Positions 23,134 to 34,614 of a stretch of 64,000 bases of DNA are shown here, one piece after another. The position numbers and the translations under genes are program-made. The notes beneath the pieces are model-generated. The model did not search any database. It was not told the DNA's origin and saw only the letters and a list, made by a program, of their open reading frames with translations. Source of the stretch: Strigamia acuminata (Eukaryota > Arthropoda > Chilopoda > Geophilomorpha > Linotaeniidae); NCBI GenBank assembly GCA_949358305.1, contig OX442319.1, positions 10,850,001-10,914,000 on the forward strand, given 5' to 3'. How positions within the stretch are numbered: the stretch's first letter is position 1; every line of letters starts with the position of its first letter.

Positions 23134-23160
23134 TAGCAGCAAAGAAGATGGATGAATGAG

Positions 23161-23512
23161 TTTGGAAGGAAGATTTGTCGTTCTCCGGTAGAATTTCATA
23201 AAGTCTTCGCATACCGTAGCGACAAATTCGTTTGGAAGGAAGATTTGTCGTTCTCCGGTAGGATTTCATAAAGTCTTCGCGTAGCGTAGCGACAAATTCG
23301 TTTGGAAGGAAGATTTGTCGTTCTCCGGTAGAATTTTATAGTCTTCGCGTACCGTAGCGACAAATTCCTTTGGAAGGAAGATTTGTCGTTCTCCGGTAGA
23401 ATTTCATAAAGTCTTCTCGTACCGTAGCGACAAATTCGTTTGGAAGGAAGATTTGTCGTTCTCCGGTAGAATTTCATAAAGTCTTTGCGTAGCGTAGCGA
23501 CAAATTCATTTT
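23161..23512. repeat. 70-bp tandem repeat, five units
   Basis: Units begin TTTGGAAGGAAGATTTGTCG at 23161, 23231, 23301, 23369 and 23439 and are nearly identical. Open minus-strand frames (RRTTNLPSKR) are repeat artefacts. Confidence 0.93.
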
Positions 23513-23832
23513 TATTTTTTATTCTTTGTCCTTTTTCATTCTGTTGTGTCATTTTATTTGGTTTGTAATGCTGGAATGATAGATTTGTAATTGTTTTAGA
23601 TGATTTCTATGAAATAAAAATAAAGAAATATACGCTACTCTCTTACGGTGCACTCCGGAAGTCCTGGATAACTTCCTGGGACCCTTCCTACGTCCAGGCT
23701 ACACAGAGTACACTTGGTATTTTATTTTTTGAGTTTGGTGCAGTTTTTATTGCAGGGCAACCTGGTGGCGAAATTGGTAATAAATTCTACACTGTTGTTT
23801 TGTGAGTTGACACGCTCATTTATAATCCTGTG

Positions 23833-26041
23833 ATGTTTTTGTCTTTATTTTTATTAGTAACATTTGTCTACTTGTATCAGCCTACATTTGCAGTATTCTG
23901 GGGATGTGCACAAGGTTCCACTAACGTAAGCTGTGCAGCCCTGTTCTTAAAAACTCTTATGACATTATTTTACTTTTGTTTTATTCATTGTAAATCAGGA
24001 CTGTGATGCTGGAGATGACTGTCATTACCCAGCAGTGTGTGATGGAAAGAGCAAACAGTGTCCAAAACCCTCACAAGTGCCTGACCAAACCAAATGTCTG
24101 CACAGTAATGGTATTTGTGTGAATGAACACTGCATTTTATCTACATCTGTGTGTCAACAAAAAGGACTAACTGACTGCAGTTGTACAGAGCTGGAGTGTC
24201 TTCACTGTTGTTTAGAAAATGGCAAATGCAAGACATCAAAAGAATTGAATTTATTTGATTCAAGAGGCAAACCATTCACCAAACAAGATTCCACACCTTG
24301 TCACAAGGGAAGAAGGAAATGCAACAAAGGTTTGTGTGTTCCACAATCCTCCAGGACTAAAAGAAGTGAGATTGGATCTGCATTTAAGCACAAAAGAGAT
24401 CGGATTTTCCATGACAAAGATGAAATTTACTCTCCTGATAGAAAACCCAAGCAGAAAGGCAGAGGGACGTTGCTTGGGTCTGACTTCAGAGCAGATGGGC
24501 TTTTCCCTGACAGACACAAAGATGGGTATTTCCCTGACAGACATAAAGATGGGGATTTCCCTAACAGAAACAAAAATGGGGATTTTCCTAAGCTGGAAGG
24601 CAGAGAGATTGCGCCTGGATCTGACCTCAAGCCGAAACCAAGCGGGGTTTACCGCGACAGATATGGAGATCGGACTCACAAGCAGGAAATCAATAATAAT
24701 GTGATTGGATCTAACTATACACACAAAGGAAGTGGAGTTTCCCACAATGGATATGGTACTTCCACTGAAGCTAGTGTCAATTCTGAAGGCGTTATTCCCC
24801 GGTACGACGAAGGTGGGCTTTTACCTGACAGCTATGGAGGTGGTACTGGGACTGGAGGTGGTAGTCCCCCTGGGTACCAAGGAGGTGGGCTTTTCCCTGA
24901 CACACCAGGAGGTGATACTGGGACTGGAGGTGGTACTGGGACTGGAGGTGGTACTGGGACTGGAGGTGGTACTGGGACTGGAGGTGGTACTGGGACTGGA
25001 GGTGGTACTGGGACTGGAGGTGGTACTGGGACTGGAGGTGGTACTGGGACTGGAGGTGGTACTGGGACTGGAGGTGGTACTGGGACTGGAGGTGGTACTG
25101 GGACTGGAGGTGGTACTGGGACTGGAGGTGGTACTGGGACTGGAGGTGGTACTAGGACTGGAGGTGGTATTCCCTCTGGGTTTCACTTTGTGCCGCAAGA
25201 AAATGGTGGACTTTTCCGTCACACCGATCCTCCGGATGCTGGTCTTGAGTGTCATTACCCGCCGGTGTGTGACAAAAAGAGCAAAAAGTGTTTGAAGCCG
25301 GTGCAAGTGCCTGACCAAACCAATTGTCTACATAGTGAAGGTATTTGTGTTGATGGAGTGTGCTTAAAATCAGTGTGCAAGCTAATCAGCCTAAAGGATT
25401 GCAGCTGTACGGAGCAAGAGCAGCAATGTTTCCGCTGTTGCTTGCACCACGGTGTTTGTAAGACTTCTGAGGAGTTGAAGCTGGTCGATTCTAACGGTAA
25501 GCCGTTTACCAAGCCGGATTTATCACCCTGCGACAAGGGTGGAGGAAAGTGCTTGCACGGTATGTGCGTTAAATTAAAACCACCCTTTGGGTTTGGGTCT
25601 GGAGCCGGCTATCAGCATATCGGAGGTTCGCTATTCGGTGAAGGATACGGCGGTGATAAAGGAAGTACAGCGGCGAGCCCCACTACCACTACTACCACTA
25701 CTGCTGCTCCTCGACCTCCACCTCCACTTCCACCTCCACTTAAGCCTCCGCCTCCTATAGTTCCGCCTCCTGTGGCAATTGTGCCTCCTGGAGCGCAGGC
25801 TCCAACTGTGGGTCGTCCTCGTGATCCGTTTACTAATAAAGAAATGACTGCGATATATGGGGATCTTGATTATATAAACGCGATGAGTATAGCTACGATT
25901 GTGTTGTCGGTTTTAGCGTTTGTGATATGTGTTGGAGTTGTTGTAGGAGTGTCAACGTTGGGAATGTGGTTGGCGTATGCGCCATCGGTGACCTCTTTGA
26001 ACAGATTCAGAACTCAAGTTGGCCGTCCTGAATCAACATGA
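23833..26041 (+). CDS. ADAM17-like cysteine-rich membrane protein, long paralogue
   Basis: Exons 23833-23925 (31 codons, signal peptide FLSLFLLVTFVYLY) and 23999-26041; 711 aa. Two cysteine modules: A (residues about 33-148) and B (about 448-557), each with HYP-VC, K-C-KP-QVPDQT-CLHS-GIC, then DCSCTE, CCLE/CCLH, GK/GV-CKTS-EL and a final C-KG-GKC--G-CV. The order matches the membrane-proximal cysteine-rich domain of ADAM17/ADAM10, including the CSC-CC core. Between them lie a basic DGxFPDRHK repeat region and about 14 GGGTGT units (about residues 312-421). After B come a Thr tract, a proline-rich stalk and a transmembrane helix (ATIVLSVLAFVICVGVVVG). No metalloprotease. The start is the ATG aligned with the second Met of the short paralogue. 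I know no described family with this architecture. Confidence 0.85.
24916..25168. repeat. 18-bp coding minisatellite (Gly-Gly-Gly-Thr-Gly-Thr)
   Basis: About 14 nearly identical copies of GGTACTGGGACTGGAGGT inside the long paralogue. The period is a multiple of three, so the frame is kept; one unit has ACT to AGG (Arg) near the end. Confidence 0.95.
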
Positions 26042-26692
26042 CCACGTGTGTGTGTGAATACGAACAAATTTAATTTTTTTAATGTAATTTATATAGTGAG
26101 AGAATTTTTACTTGATTTAGAGTGATTTCAACTTGATAAAAGGATAATTTTTACTTGATTTACAGTTTTAAATTGTTTTCCTATGATTGTGTAGATCATT
26201 TAGTAATTTTTATAGCTTTTTGTTGATTTTTATAGATTTACAGTGATTCTTGTTGATTTACAGTGATTTTTATAGATTTTTATAGATTTTCAGTAATTTT
26301 TATAGATTTTCAGTGATTTTTTATTTATTTCCAGTGATTTTAGGTAAGTTTTGATAATTTTTGGCAATTTTTGGCGACTTTCAGTGATTTTGGATGGTTT
26401 TCATTGATGTTGATGATTTTTAGTCTAGTTAATTAACCACAGATGCAGTCAATTTTTAATTATAAATTTTGTAGTTAAAAATAATCCAGAAATGCTAAAA
26501 TTTAACTGATTTAGCTCAGGAATACAATTTTTGGAAAAAAAATTCTTATTGCATCAAATTCACCAATTCAAATTGATTTATCTCCAAATTGTCAATGATT
26601 TACAACAACTTGTAAAATATCCAAAGATATCCAAATATTTGCAATTACTCGCGCCATCTCGCAGCAAACTATAGAAACAAAACAGGTCAATA
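26042..26692. other. 3' flank with GATTTTTATAGATTTTCAGT-type repeats
   Basis: From 26120 to 26420 there is an imperfect repetition of 'GATTTTTATAGATTTTCAGT'. No gene seen. Confidence 0.6.
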
Positions 26693-26796
26693 TGCGCATG
26701 CGGATAAACCCCACCAGACGACAATACCGCAACAACAAAACACAACGCCACAACCCGCCATCTAGTACCGAACTAAAACACATTTGCGCATGCGCA
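26693..26796 (+). promoter_or_regulatory. NRF-1-like palindromes in the FN3K promoter
   Basis: TGCGCATGCGCA at 26785-26796 is a perfect NRF-1/EWG consensus palindrome, 72 bp upstream of the FN3K ATG. A second near-match TGCGCATGCGG is at 26693-26703. Such sites mark TATA-less housekeeping promoters. Confidence 0.65.
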
Positions 26797-26867
26797 CATG
26801 GTGCGCCACAAGAAAAATAAACCTCGCAGGTTTGGCACGCCAAAAGATCAGTCGATGCTGCGCCAAA

Positions 26868-28510
26868 ATGTCTTTCAACGACTTACTGAGGTCAGTGCTG
26901 AAGACCAAAACTCTAAAACGGACCGGTGAGAGTGGCGGCGGATGCATCAACGAGGGCGAGGCCTACCAGACTGATGCGGGAAAAATATTTGTCAAACGAA
27001 ACAGTAAAAAAGATGTACATAAAAAAGATGTATATAAAAAAAATAATTTAAAAATTAGTTTAAAATAATTATTCATTTATTTATTTTAGGCCAGACAGAT
27101 GTTTGCAGGGGAGATGGCAAGTCTGGAAGCAATTGCTGCAACCAACACTATCAGAGTACCCAAAGCACTTGCTGTTGTTGACACTCCACCTAGTGGTGCA
27201 GTTCTAATTATGGAGTTCACACAGATGGAAGCTTTGAGTTCTTATGCTAGTAAACTGGGAGAACACATGGCAAGGTTACATTTGCAGAACCTGAATGAAC
27301 AGGAAGATGACTATGTGTCACAATTTGGATTCCACACCACAACTTGTTGCGGTTATTTACCTTTAAATAACACATGGAACTCTGATTGGATGGTAAATTT
27401 GCACTCAAATATCCAACCAGGATTGAATGATTGATGTTGCCTTTCAGGATTTTTACGCCAAGCAGAGGATCCAGCCTCAGATTGACAGGATAAAAAGCGA
27501 AGTATGTAATAAAAAGTAATCAACGACTACTAAGGATGCACCGAATATTCGGCAGACATTTGGTATTCGTCCTGACCGGCCGATAATTTGACCGCTATTT
27601 GGTAATATTCGGTGATTTTAATATTTGGTAAATAAAGTATTTCTACGATTAAGAGCCGCAGTGGAGGCCCGACCTATCCAGATTTCTCGGTACTAAATTT
27701 GTTCCCAGTCCAGCCGTGGTTGCGCGGTATTTTTCCGTTGCGGTGCGGCCTGCGACTACAGTATAAGGGCGGCTTTTCGTTCGTTAGATGTGTTTATCTG
27801 AACGACGAACATTTGTCTTGAGTGATTTTTGTATTCGGTGCATCCCTGGTGGCTACCTTTGGGGTCTGCTGAGGTTTGCGAGTTCTATTTTTACATTCTA
27901 ATGTAAATTTGACTGTTTTCAGAGTGATGAGAAACAGGCTGTAGATCTGTGGCTACGGCTTGAACCGCTGCTTCCATTTTTCTTCCGAAATGTTACTGTC
28001 AAGCCTAGTCTTTTGCATGGGGATTTGTGGAGCGGAAATGTTGCCGAAGTGAAGGAAGGACCGAGTAATCTTGCTTGAAAGCGAATTAGCCTATTTTCAT
28101 TAGTTACTTATTTATTCCAATGATTATTTATGTCAATTTGCATTTATTTTGTTAACTGATTATTTTTTATTTAGTTATTTTTGATCCTGCATCCTTTTAC
28201 GGCCATTCAGAATTTGATTTGTCTATTTCTAAAATGTTCGGCGGGTTTAATCCCGTCTTTTTCGAGGAATATCATCGAATAATGCCGAAACAGCGCGGAT
28301 ACGAAGACAGGCTCGAATTGTATAAATTGTTTCACTATTTAAATCATTGGTAAGATTTTTTTTTTTTTTTAATATTAATAAAGTAAATAAAATATATGAA
28401 ATATTTGTTGTTGTGTGTTTAGGAATCATTTTGGTGCTAGTTACAGAAGTCCATCAGTTACTATTATGAAAAAGCTAATCAAGATTGCAGAAAGCTCCCA
28501 TAAGAAATAG
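26868..28510 (+). CDS. FN3K: Fructosamine-3-kinase / ketosamine-3-kinase
   Basis: Six exons in phase: 26868-27014, 27090-27392, 27448-27501, 27923-28064, 28175-28349 and 28423-28510; 302 aa (vertebrate FN3K about 309). It phosphorylates the C3 hydroxyl of protein-bound ketosamines, which then fall off, so it repairs glycated proteins in the cytosol. Visible signatures: P-loop region [11 protein letters not shown] with the conserved redox-sensitive cysteine, FVKRN lysine strand, [39 protein letters not shown], catalytic HGDLWSGN, metal-binding [18 protein letters not shown] and LNHWNHFG near the end. All key kinase-like residues are present, so it is predicted active. The intron at 27502-27922 holds a hAT-like insertion. 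It shares orientation with RNF34 700 bp downstream. Confidence 0.95.
27532..27847. mobile_element. hAT-like MITE in FN3K intron 3, with nested fragment
   Basis: Ends are inverted: AAGGATGCACCGAATATTCGG at the left and GTATTCGGTGCATCCCTG at the right, the GGATGCACCGAATA terminus common to many hAT MITEs. Inside, about 27660-27722, is a fragment of the other MITE family (CCAGATTTCTCGGTACTAAA, then CCCAGTCCAGCC). A clean 8-bp target duplication was not found. Confidence 0.7.
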
Positions 28511-29217
28511 TTAATAATAATTTGTTGATTTAATGTTAAAAATACTGTAATTATTTCATAGATTCTTTATTAAATTTTTAAATTTTGGTTTCAATGACCC
28601 AATTTCTTGTTCCATAAATAAAAGAAATCAATATTAAACCATAAAATCGTAGCTAAACATAAAAAAATTGAGTTTTATTTTGATTTTTAACAACGGAAAT
28701 CCAAAACTTCCAATTTCTAACACTAGAAGTCGGACAGATTCTAGTTCCCAAAAAAAATAACTGTAAACACACAATTATAATTCCACAACAATAAAATAAA
28801 AATAAAAACTAAATAATTAATGAATAACAGTAAAAAAAAAAATCTTGTATTTTCCCTAACGAAGCCACACAACCCTTAGCCGTTCCACCCCTGCTCACCA
28901 GTGCCAAGGTCCAACCGAAACCAACCGCGCATGCGCAGTCGTACAGGAAGTGAACCCAACATAATATGTGGTTTACGATTACTCGCTTCATCACCTACAC
29001 CACATCTGCACCTTTTTCGTCTGAGATTAGCTTGTCGTCCGTAGACCTTTCACTATCACCGATGAATTTGAGCTAAAAGTGCGCAGGAGCGGGCTAGCGG
29101 ACCAGCAGTGCGCACCACTCGTGCCAGACAAACGTTTTAATTTCTACTAATCACTTATTCTAAATCATAAACAGGTGCCTTGCTATCCAGTTTAGCTGAT
29201 TCAGATCAGGCTGATTC
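28511..29217 (+). promoter_or_regulatory. FN3K-RNF34 intergenic, RNF34 promoter region
   Basis: AT-rich 3' flank of FN3K up to about 28850, then GC-richer sequence holding GCGCATGCGC (28927-28936), an NRF-1-like palindrome 280 bp upstream of the RNF34 ATG. No TATA box seen. Confidence 0.5.
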
Positions 29218-32200
29218 ATGACAAATTTAAGTGCGATCTTTTCGAACCTCTCTCTTAAGAACATGATGTGCGAGAGCTGTGGAAACAAGTTCTCGTTCTT
29301 AAAGAAAAAGGTAAACAGCTTGAGATCGGTTTCATTTAATTCTATTTCTGTTTCGTTTCATGTATAGAAAAAAAGATATAAATGTTTATCACTGTCGATG
29401 ACGTCAGAAAGGGAAGTTGATATCTGTGGTCAACATTGTGTTTGCATAGTTAATTGCACTGTTGTCTGACAAGTGTTTTCAGATAATTGAGTTTATCACA
29501 ATTAAGTTGTGTTGCAGGTGGAGTTGGTGCGAAATTGGGGTGTTTTTGGGCATTTTGGTGTGCCAAAGGGTGTATTTTGGTGTCTTTTGGTGTGTTTTAT
29601 GTTAATTTGTGTTGGTTGGCGGTGACGGGCTTACGTTCACTCGTATTTGCTAGCAAAGAAATTTATAAACTTCCTTATGAATTTATTCTACAGTTATAAG
29701 TTTATGACTTAACTTTTATAACGCATAGGTACCTTTCCCCAAACACATTATTGTTAATGGATTTTCTGGCCAATTTATGTCATAATTTAGTTGATTTCCA
29801 GTTGATTTTGTTGATTTGTAGTTGATTTGCAGTTGATTTTGTTGATTTTGCGATGATTTGTTGATTTGCAGTTGATTTTCTTGATTTTCATCAAAATTTA
29901 GTTGATTTTCTTGATTTTCATCAAAATTTAGTTGATTTTTTAGATTTGCATCAAAATTTAGTTGATTTTCTTGATTTGCATCAAAATTTAGTTGATTTTC
30001 TTGATTTTCATCCAAATTTTGTTGATTTTCCAGATTTGCATCAAAATTTAGTTGATTTTCTTGATTTTCATTAACATTTAGTCGATTTTCTTGATTTTCA
30101 TCAAAATTTTGTTGATTTTTTAGATTTGCATCAAAATTTAGTTGATTTTCCAGATTTGCATAAAAATTTAGTTGATTTTCCAGATTTGCATCAAAATTTA
30201 GTTGATTTTCCAGATTTGCATCAAAATTTGGTTGATTTTCCAGATTTGCAACAACATTTTGTTGATTTTCTTGATTTTCTTGATTATTTGATTTGGCGCG
30301 TGATTTTGCGAGATTTTGAGAGTTGCCGCGATATTTTGGCAACCAAAAAAATAAATTTATTTATTTTATTTATTTATTTATTTTCACAGAAAAAATGCCA
30401 CGAGTGCCTGAAAGAATTCTGCTCATCTTGCATGTGGCGGGAAGCCATTTTAACACCACGACAGCAACAACAAACACAACCGACGTGCCGCACTTGTCAC
30501 ACGCTCACCGCGATGCCTCTGGACCGATCAGAATTGATGCTCTTACGGGTACGGGAATTGCAACACTTTCTTTTGAACAGGAACATTCCGGTTCACACTT
30601 GTACCGAGAAACGCGATCTAGTCGACCTCGTACTCCGTTCGGCGAGCAGGAATTTTGCGCAGGAACCAACGTCGGCGGCGTCAGCAAACAGTACAAACAA
30701 CACAGACTCAACTCAGGTCTTGTGGTGGATTTTTTTTACTTTATTTTTATTTTTTTATATTAAAAATTGTTTTTTTTTTGTTTTTTTCTGTAGGAATCTA
30801 CATATCCAGTTGAAACAACAGCCAGTAATCTAGATACGGCAGACAGTGATCCAGGGCCAGAATTCGACGATGTAATATTGAAATTTAGTTAATTCAGTGG
30901 AGTAACTAATTCTTCGATTAAAAGTCGCGGCTTATAATTACCCATGCAAATTTTAGCGTTTTATTATCGAGTTTTAGAAATTTTTTATTGAGTTTTAGTA
31001 AAATTTTATTGAGTCTTAGTAAAATTTTATTGAGTTTTGAAAAATTTCATCCGAGGTTTTTGAAAATTTTTTGAAAATTTTGGAAAATGTCAAATTTTGA
31101 AATATTTTGAAAATTTGGGTAAATTTGTCGAATTTGTAGTAAATTTAGAAAAATTTCTTCAAATCTGGGTAAACTTTATCGAATTTGCAGTAAATTTTAT
31201 CGAATTTGCAGTAAATTTTGTCGAATTTGCAGTAAATTTTATCGAATTTGCAGTAAATTTTATCGAATTTGCAGTAAATTTTATCGAATTTGCAGTAAAT
31301 TTTATCGAATTTGCAGTAAATTTTATCGAATTTGCAGTAAATTTTATCGAATTTGCAGTAAATTTTATCGAATTTGCAGTAAATTTTATCGAATTTGCAG
31401 TAAATTTTATCGAATTTGCAGTAAATTTTATCGAATTTGCAGTAAATTTTATCGAATTTGCAGTAAATTTTATCGAATTTGCAGTAAATTTTATCGAATT
31501 TGCAGTAAATTTTATCGAATTTGCAGTAAATTTTATCGAATTTGCAGTAAATTTTATCGAATTTGCAGTAAATTTTATCGAATTTGCAGTAAATTTTATC
31601 GAATTTGCAGTAAATTTTATCGAATTTGCAGTAAATTTTATCGAATTTGCAGTAAATTTTATCGAATTTGCAGTAAATTTTATCGAATTTGCAGTAAATT
31701 TTATCGAATTTGCAGTAAATTTTATCGAATTTGCAGTAAATTTTATCGAATTTGCAGTAAATTTTATCGAATTTGCAGTAAATTTTATCGAATTTGCAGT
31801 AAATTTTATCGAATTTGCAGTAAATTTTATCGAATTTGCAGTAAATTTTAACAAATTTGTGAATTTACGAAAATTTAGTTTAAGTTTTGAAAAATGTAGT
31901 CGCTTTATCAGTAACTTTGTAAGATTTTTTAGGCTTATTTTGTGACAAAAATCACAAATCGCTGAATCTTTCCTCCCTTAAACATTGTTATTATCACATG
32001 CATCTTTCTAATGTTATTCTTTATTTCCTCATTGCAGATTGCCGGTGATGGCGAAGGTGATAGGAAGTTATGTATGCAGGATTTACTTTCGCTGGATGTT
32101 GAAGAACTGAGTATTAGACAATTAAAAGAAATTCTTAGTCGTAGTTTTGTAACTTATCGCGGTTGCTGTGAAAAGGGGGAACTCATAGAAAAAGTGAAAA

Positions 32201-33045
32201 GGCTACAAGAAGACGCAAAGAAAAATCATGCCAAAGGTGTTTATAAAATCAAAAATACAAAAAGCTGCATTAAAAATATCTCAATGGCCTCTCGATAACA
32301 GATTAGTCAGTAAGGCCAGTCAAAGCTCATTTTTTGAGCACCATGTTGGTTTTCGAATGAGAAATGAACCAAAACAAGCGTAAAAAGCATTTTTAGATGT
32401 CCAAAATGTACGAAATTGGCCTAAATTTTTATAAATTTACACAAATTTTAATACCGTACCACCCCGTTTAAACGCCCAGGCATTTAATTTTTTTTCCAGC
32501 CGCTTCCCTGGCGCCAATTTGAAACCCGGCGTTAAATTGAACCCGGCGCATAACCGAAAAATCGGTCGCAAAAAAATAGCGATTTTTCGGCAAAAATCAC
32601 CGATTTTTTGCAAAAAGGCGGTGATTTTTGAGGACTCCGCGCTTATTCGGGGCCGGCGCTAATTCAGTGAATCGCCAATGACTGCCCGGCGCTAAAACAG
32701 GGCCGGCGCTTTATTGAACCCGGGCGTTTAAACGGGGCGGTACGGTAATAACTTTCGAGCCAAAAAAAAATTTTAAATGCCCGGCTATTATATGAGGCAG
32801 TGCGGTATTTTAGTGCAGCTTAGGTGTAGGTGATGACTAAATCTGATACCATTTTGATGTTTGTTGCAGTTATGCAAGGGATTCCAGAGGATAATGTTTG
32901 CAAAATCTGTATGGATGCGCCGATAGATTGTGTTTTACTAGAATGTGGTCACATGCTGTCATGCACGAAGTGTGGTCAGGTGTTGAGCGAATGTCCTATC
33001 TGTCGCCAGTACATTGTACGCGTGGTGCACACTTTTCGTGCGTGA
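29218..33045 (+). CDS. RNF34: RNF34/RFFL-type E3 ubiquitin ligase (FYVE-like finger, SAP-like, RING)
   Basis: Five exons: 29218-29310, 30390-30716, 30794-30871, 32038-32236 and 32870-33045; 290 aa. An N-terminal FYVE-type finger has four CxxC pairs (residues 18/21, 34/37, 42/45, 64/67). Next is a SAP-like segment [30 protein letters not shown]. An acidic exon follows, then a second SAP-like block [19 protein letters not shown] with [12 protein letters not shown]. The C-terminal C3HC4 RING ([27 protein letters not shown]) ends [10 protein letters not shown]-like, as in vertebrate RNF34 and rififylin (about 360-370 aa). These ligases ubiquitinate caspases, p53-pathway proteins and others at membranes. 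All zinc ligands are present. The donor of exon 2 (CAG|GTCTTG) is weak. Introns 1 and 3 are filled with minisatellites, intron 4 holds a MITE. The last two exons are duplicated at 38568-39271. Confidence 0.95.
29765..30290. repeat. 30-bp minisatellite in RNF34 intron 1
   Basis: About 14-17 units of AGTTGATTTTC-AGATTTGCAT-CAAAATTT with CCAG/TTGA variants. The minus strand reads an open Asn/Gln/Glu-rich frame ([10 protein letters not shown] repeats), which I treat as an artefact of a 30-bp period. Confidence 0.93.
31160..31850. repeat. 21-bp minisatellite in RNF34 intron 3
   Basis: About 32 almost identical head-to-tail copies of GTAAATTTTATCGAATTTGCA. The few variants are near the left end (ACTTTATCG, TTTTGTCG) and at the right edge. 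Both strands are open (FIEFAVN / SIKFTAN periods) only because 21 is a multiple of three. The array lies in the 30872-32037 intron. Confidence 0.97.
32454..32745. mobile_element. 292-bp MITE with 5-bp target duplication in RNF34 intron 4
   Basis: Inverted termini CCGTACCACCCCGTTTAAACG and CGTTTAAACGGGGCGGTACGG, flanked by TAATA on both sides (32449-32453 and 32746-32750). The interior is rich in GCCGGCGCT and AAAATCGGCGATTTTT-like words and is related to 56375-56755. Confidence 0.88.
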
Positions 33046-33563
33046 TATGAACAATTATATAGAAGAAAAGTAAATGTTTGATACATGTATGTAAGAACAT
33101 TGCGTATACAAATAATCTGTGATTTACATTTGTTTGCTTTGACGAAGAAGAAACAAAAACCAAAGTGCAATGTGTTAGACACATTTGACGACTAGTTATT
33201 TTTCTACATGTTTGCAATTCATGCTCTCCTGGTCTATTTTGCTGTAACAAGTCAAATTATATAATGGAATTGGATTATTTGAATTTTTGTGTAATAATTA
33301 AGTGTTATACATTTTTCCAGTGTTGCTATAACAAGTCACTTAAAAAGAAATACTGGTACCAGATTATACACTCAAGTGTTGGGCTCGCTAATGAAATTTT
33401 GCTACAGCTGAATTCACAAAGCTGAAATTTTGCCACTTATAATCGATTAGCGCAGTTGTTCCCAAACTTTTTTGGTTCACGGTCCCCCGTAGACCAGTCA
33501 TTGCGTTCCTGTAGGTTCGTCGCTTAAACTTAAGCTTAGTACTCATAAGATTATCTGCTAATA

Positions 33564-33914
33564 CCATGTTCGCACCAGAAAGTTTGGGCTAGCCCAAAGT
33601 TTAAATCTAGTTCTGGCCTGATGTTGGCTTAAAAAGTTCAGGCTAGAGCGTTCGCACCAAAAAGCAAAAAGCCACATATCTAGGCTAGCATGCAGCCAAT
33701 AGACAATCAACTGACCAGGTTACGCATGGAATTGTGGGAAGTGACCTTGACAGTTATCTAGTTCTTTGACAATTATCTAGTTCACACAACTGGATTAGAA
33801 TTATCTAGTTTAAACATTTTTAAACTAGATAATTTTGGGCCAGATGCGTTCGCACCAAGAAAAAGAACTAGATTTAAACTTTGGGCTAGCCCAAACATTC
33901 TGGTGCGAACAAGG
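33564..33914. mobile_element. 351-bp MITE with about 50-bp inverted termini
   Basis: Left arm CCATGTTCGCACCAGAAAG... and right arm ...CTGGTGCGAACAAGG are complementary for about 50 bp, including the palindromic GGGCTAGCCC. TA is present on both sides, suggesting a Tc1/mariner-type target. Confidence 0.82.
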
Positions 33915-34523
33915 TATAACAGAAGTTTATGCCCACAGACTTTTGTGTGTGTATAAACTTGAAAGAAAAGGTTTTGTTAACATTCAGTAAGTTCCTAAGC
34001 AATGAAAACGTGTGAATTTAATCCCACAATGCATTTTTAAAAAAATTTTTGTTGAATTTGTTTTCATGTTGCTTGTTTTTGTTTTTCTCCAAAAACAAAA
34101 TACACAAACAAATTTATACTTCTTTGTGAAATTTACAAAAATTTTCAAAAATTCTTTATTTTTGTATAAAATTAGCAAATTACAAGCACAATACAGCAGA
34201 AGTAAGAAAAAAGATTTTATTGCTATTTTGATGCTAGGTAGTCATAGCGATAAATAGCGAAAAGCAAAAATTGACCACTAAGCAAGATTTTAGCAAAGCT
34301 GATTTTTTTTTGTTAGTGGGCCCAACACAGTCATTCAGTAACAATCCGCTGTAAACCTGGGGACCAGATTCACCGAAGTCTTTATTCGAAAACATTATTA
34401 TTGTTGTTTCGATCTTATTTGCATTGACAGGAATCAGAAAAGGGAGGAAAACGAACTGGATGTCACTGTAGACACTCAAAGTATTAACCTGCATGTTTCA
34501 ATTGCCACGAAAGAAAATAAATT

Positions 34524-34614
34524 CAGTGCTAGACTGGGAAGAAATTTAGTACCGGGAAATCGAATAGGGGCCTTCGGGTAATTCCTGGTATTTCGCCAGG
34601 TCAATCCAGCCATG
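34524..34614. mobile_element. hAT MITE relic (same family as 19279)
   Basis: CAGTGCTAGACTGG at the left and AATCCAGCCATG at the right with TTTAGTACCGGGAAATC inside; about 91 bp, decayed. No matching 8-bp flanks. Confidence 0.6.

Noticed and set aside
24705-25318. Alternative-frame ORFs (LGLEVV and TTSSPS repeats)
   Set aside because: Shadows of the GGGTGT coding minisatellite.
29716-30342. Minus-strand Asn/Gln/Glu-rich 208-codon frame
   Set aside because: Lies in RNF34 intron 1 and follows the 30-bp repeat period; no start context or conservation signal.
31160-31850. Regularly spaced repeats resembling a CRISPR array
   Set aside because: Units are contiguous with no unique spacers, and the host is a eukaryote.
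31097-31945. Long open frames on both strands (FIEFAVN / SIKFTAN repeats)
   Set aside because: Created by a 21-bp intronic minisatellite whose period is a multiple of three.
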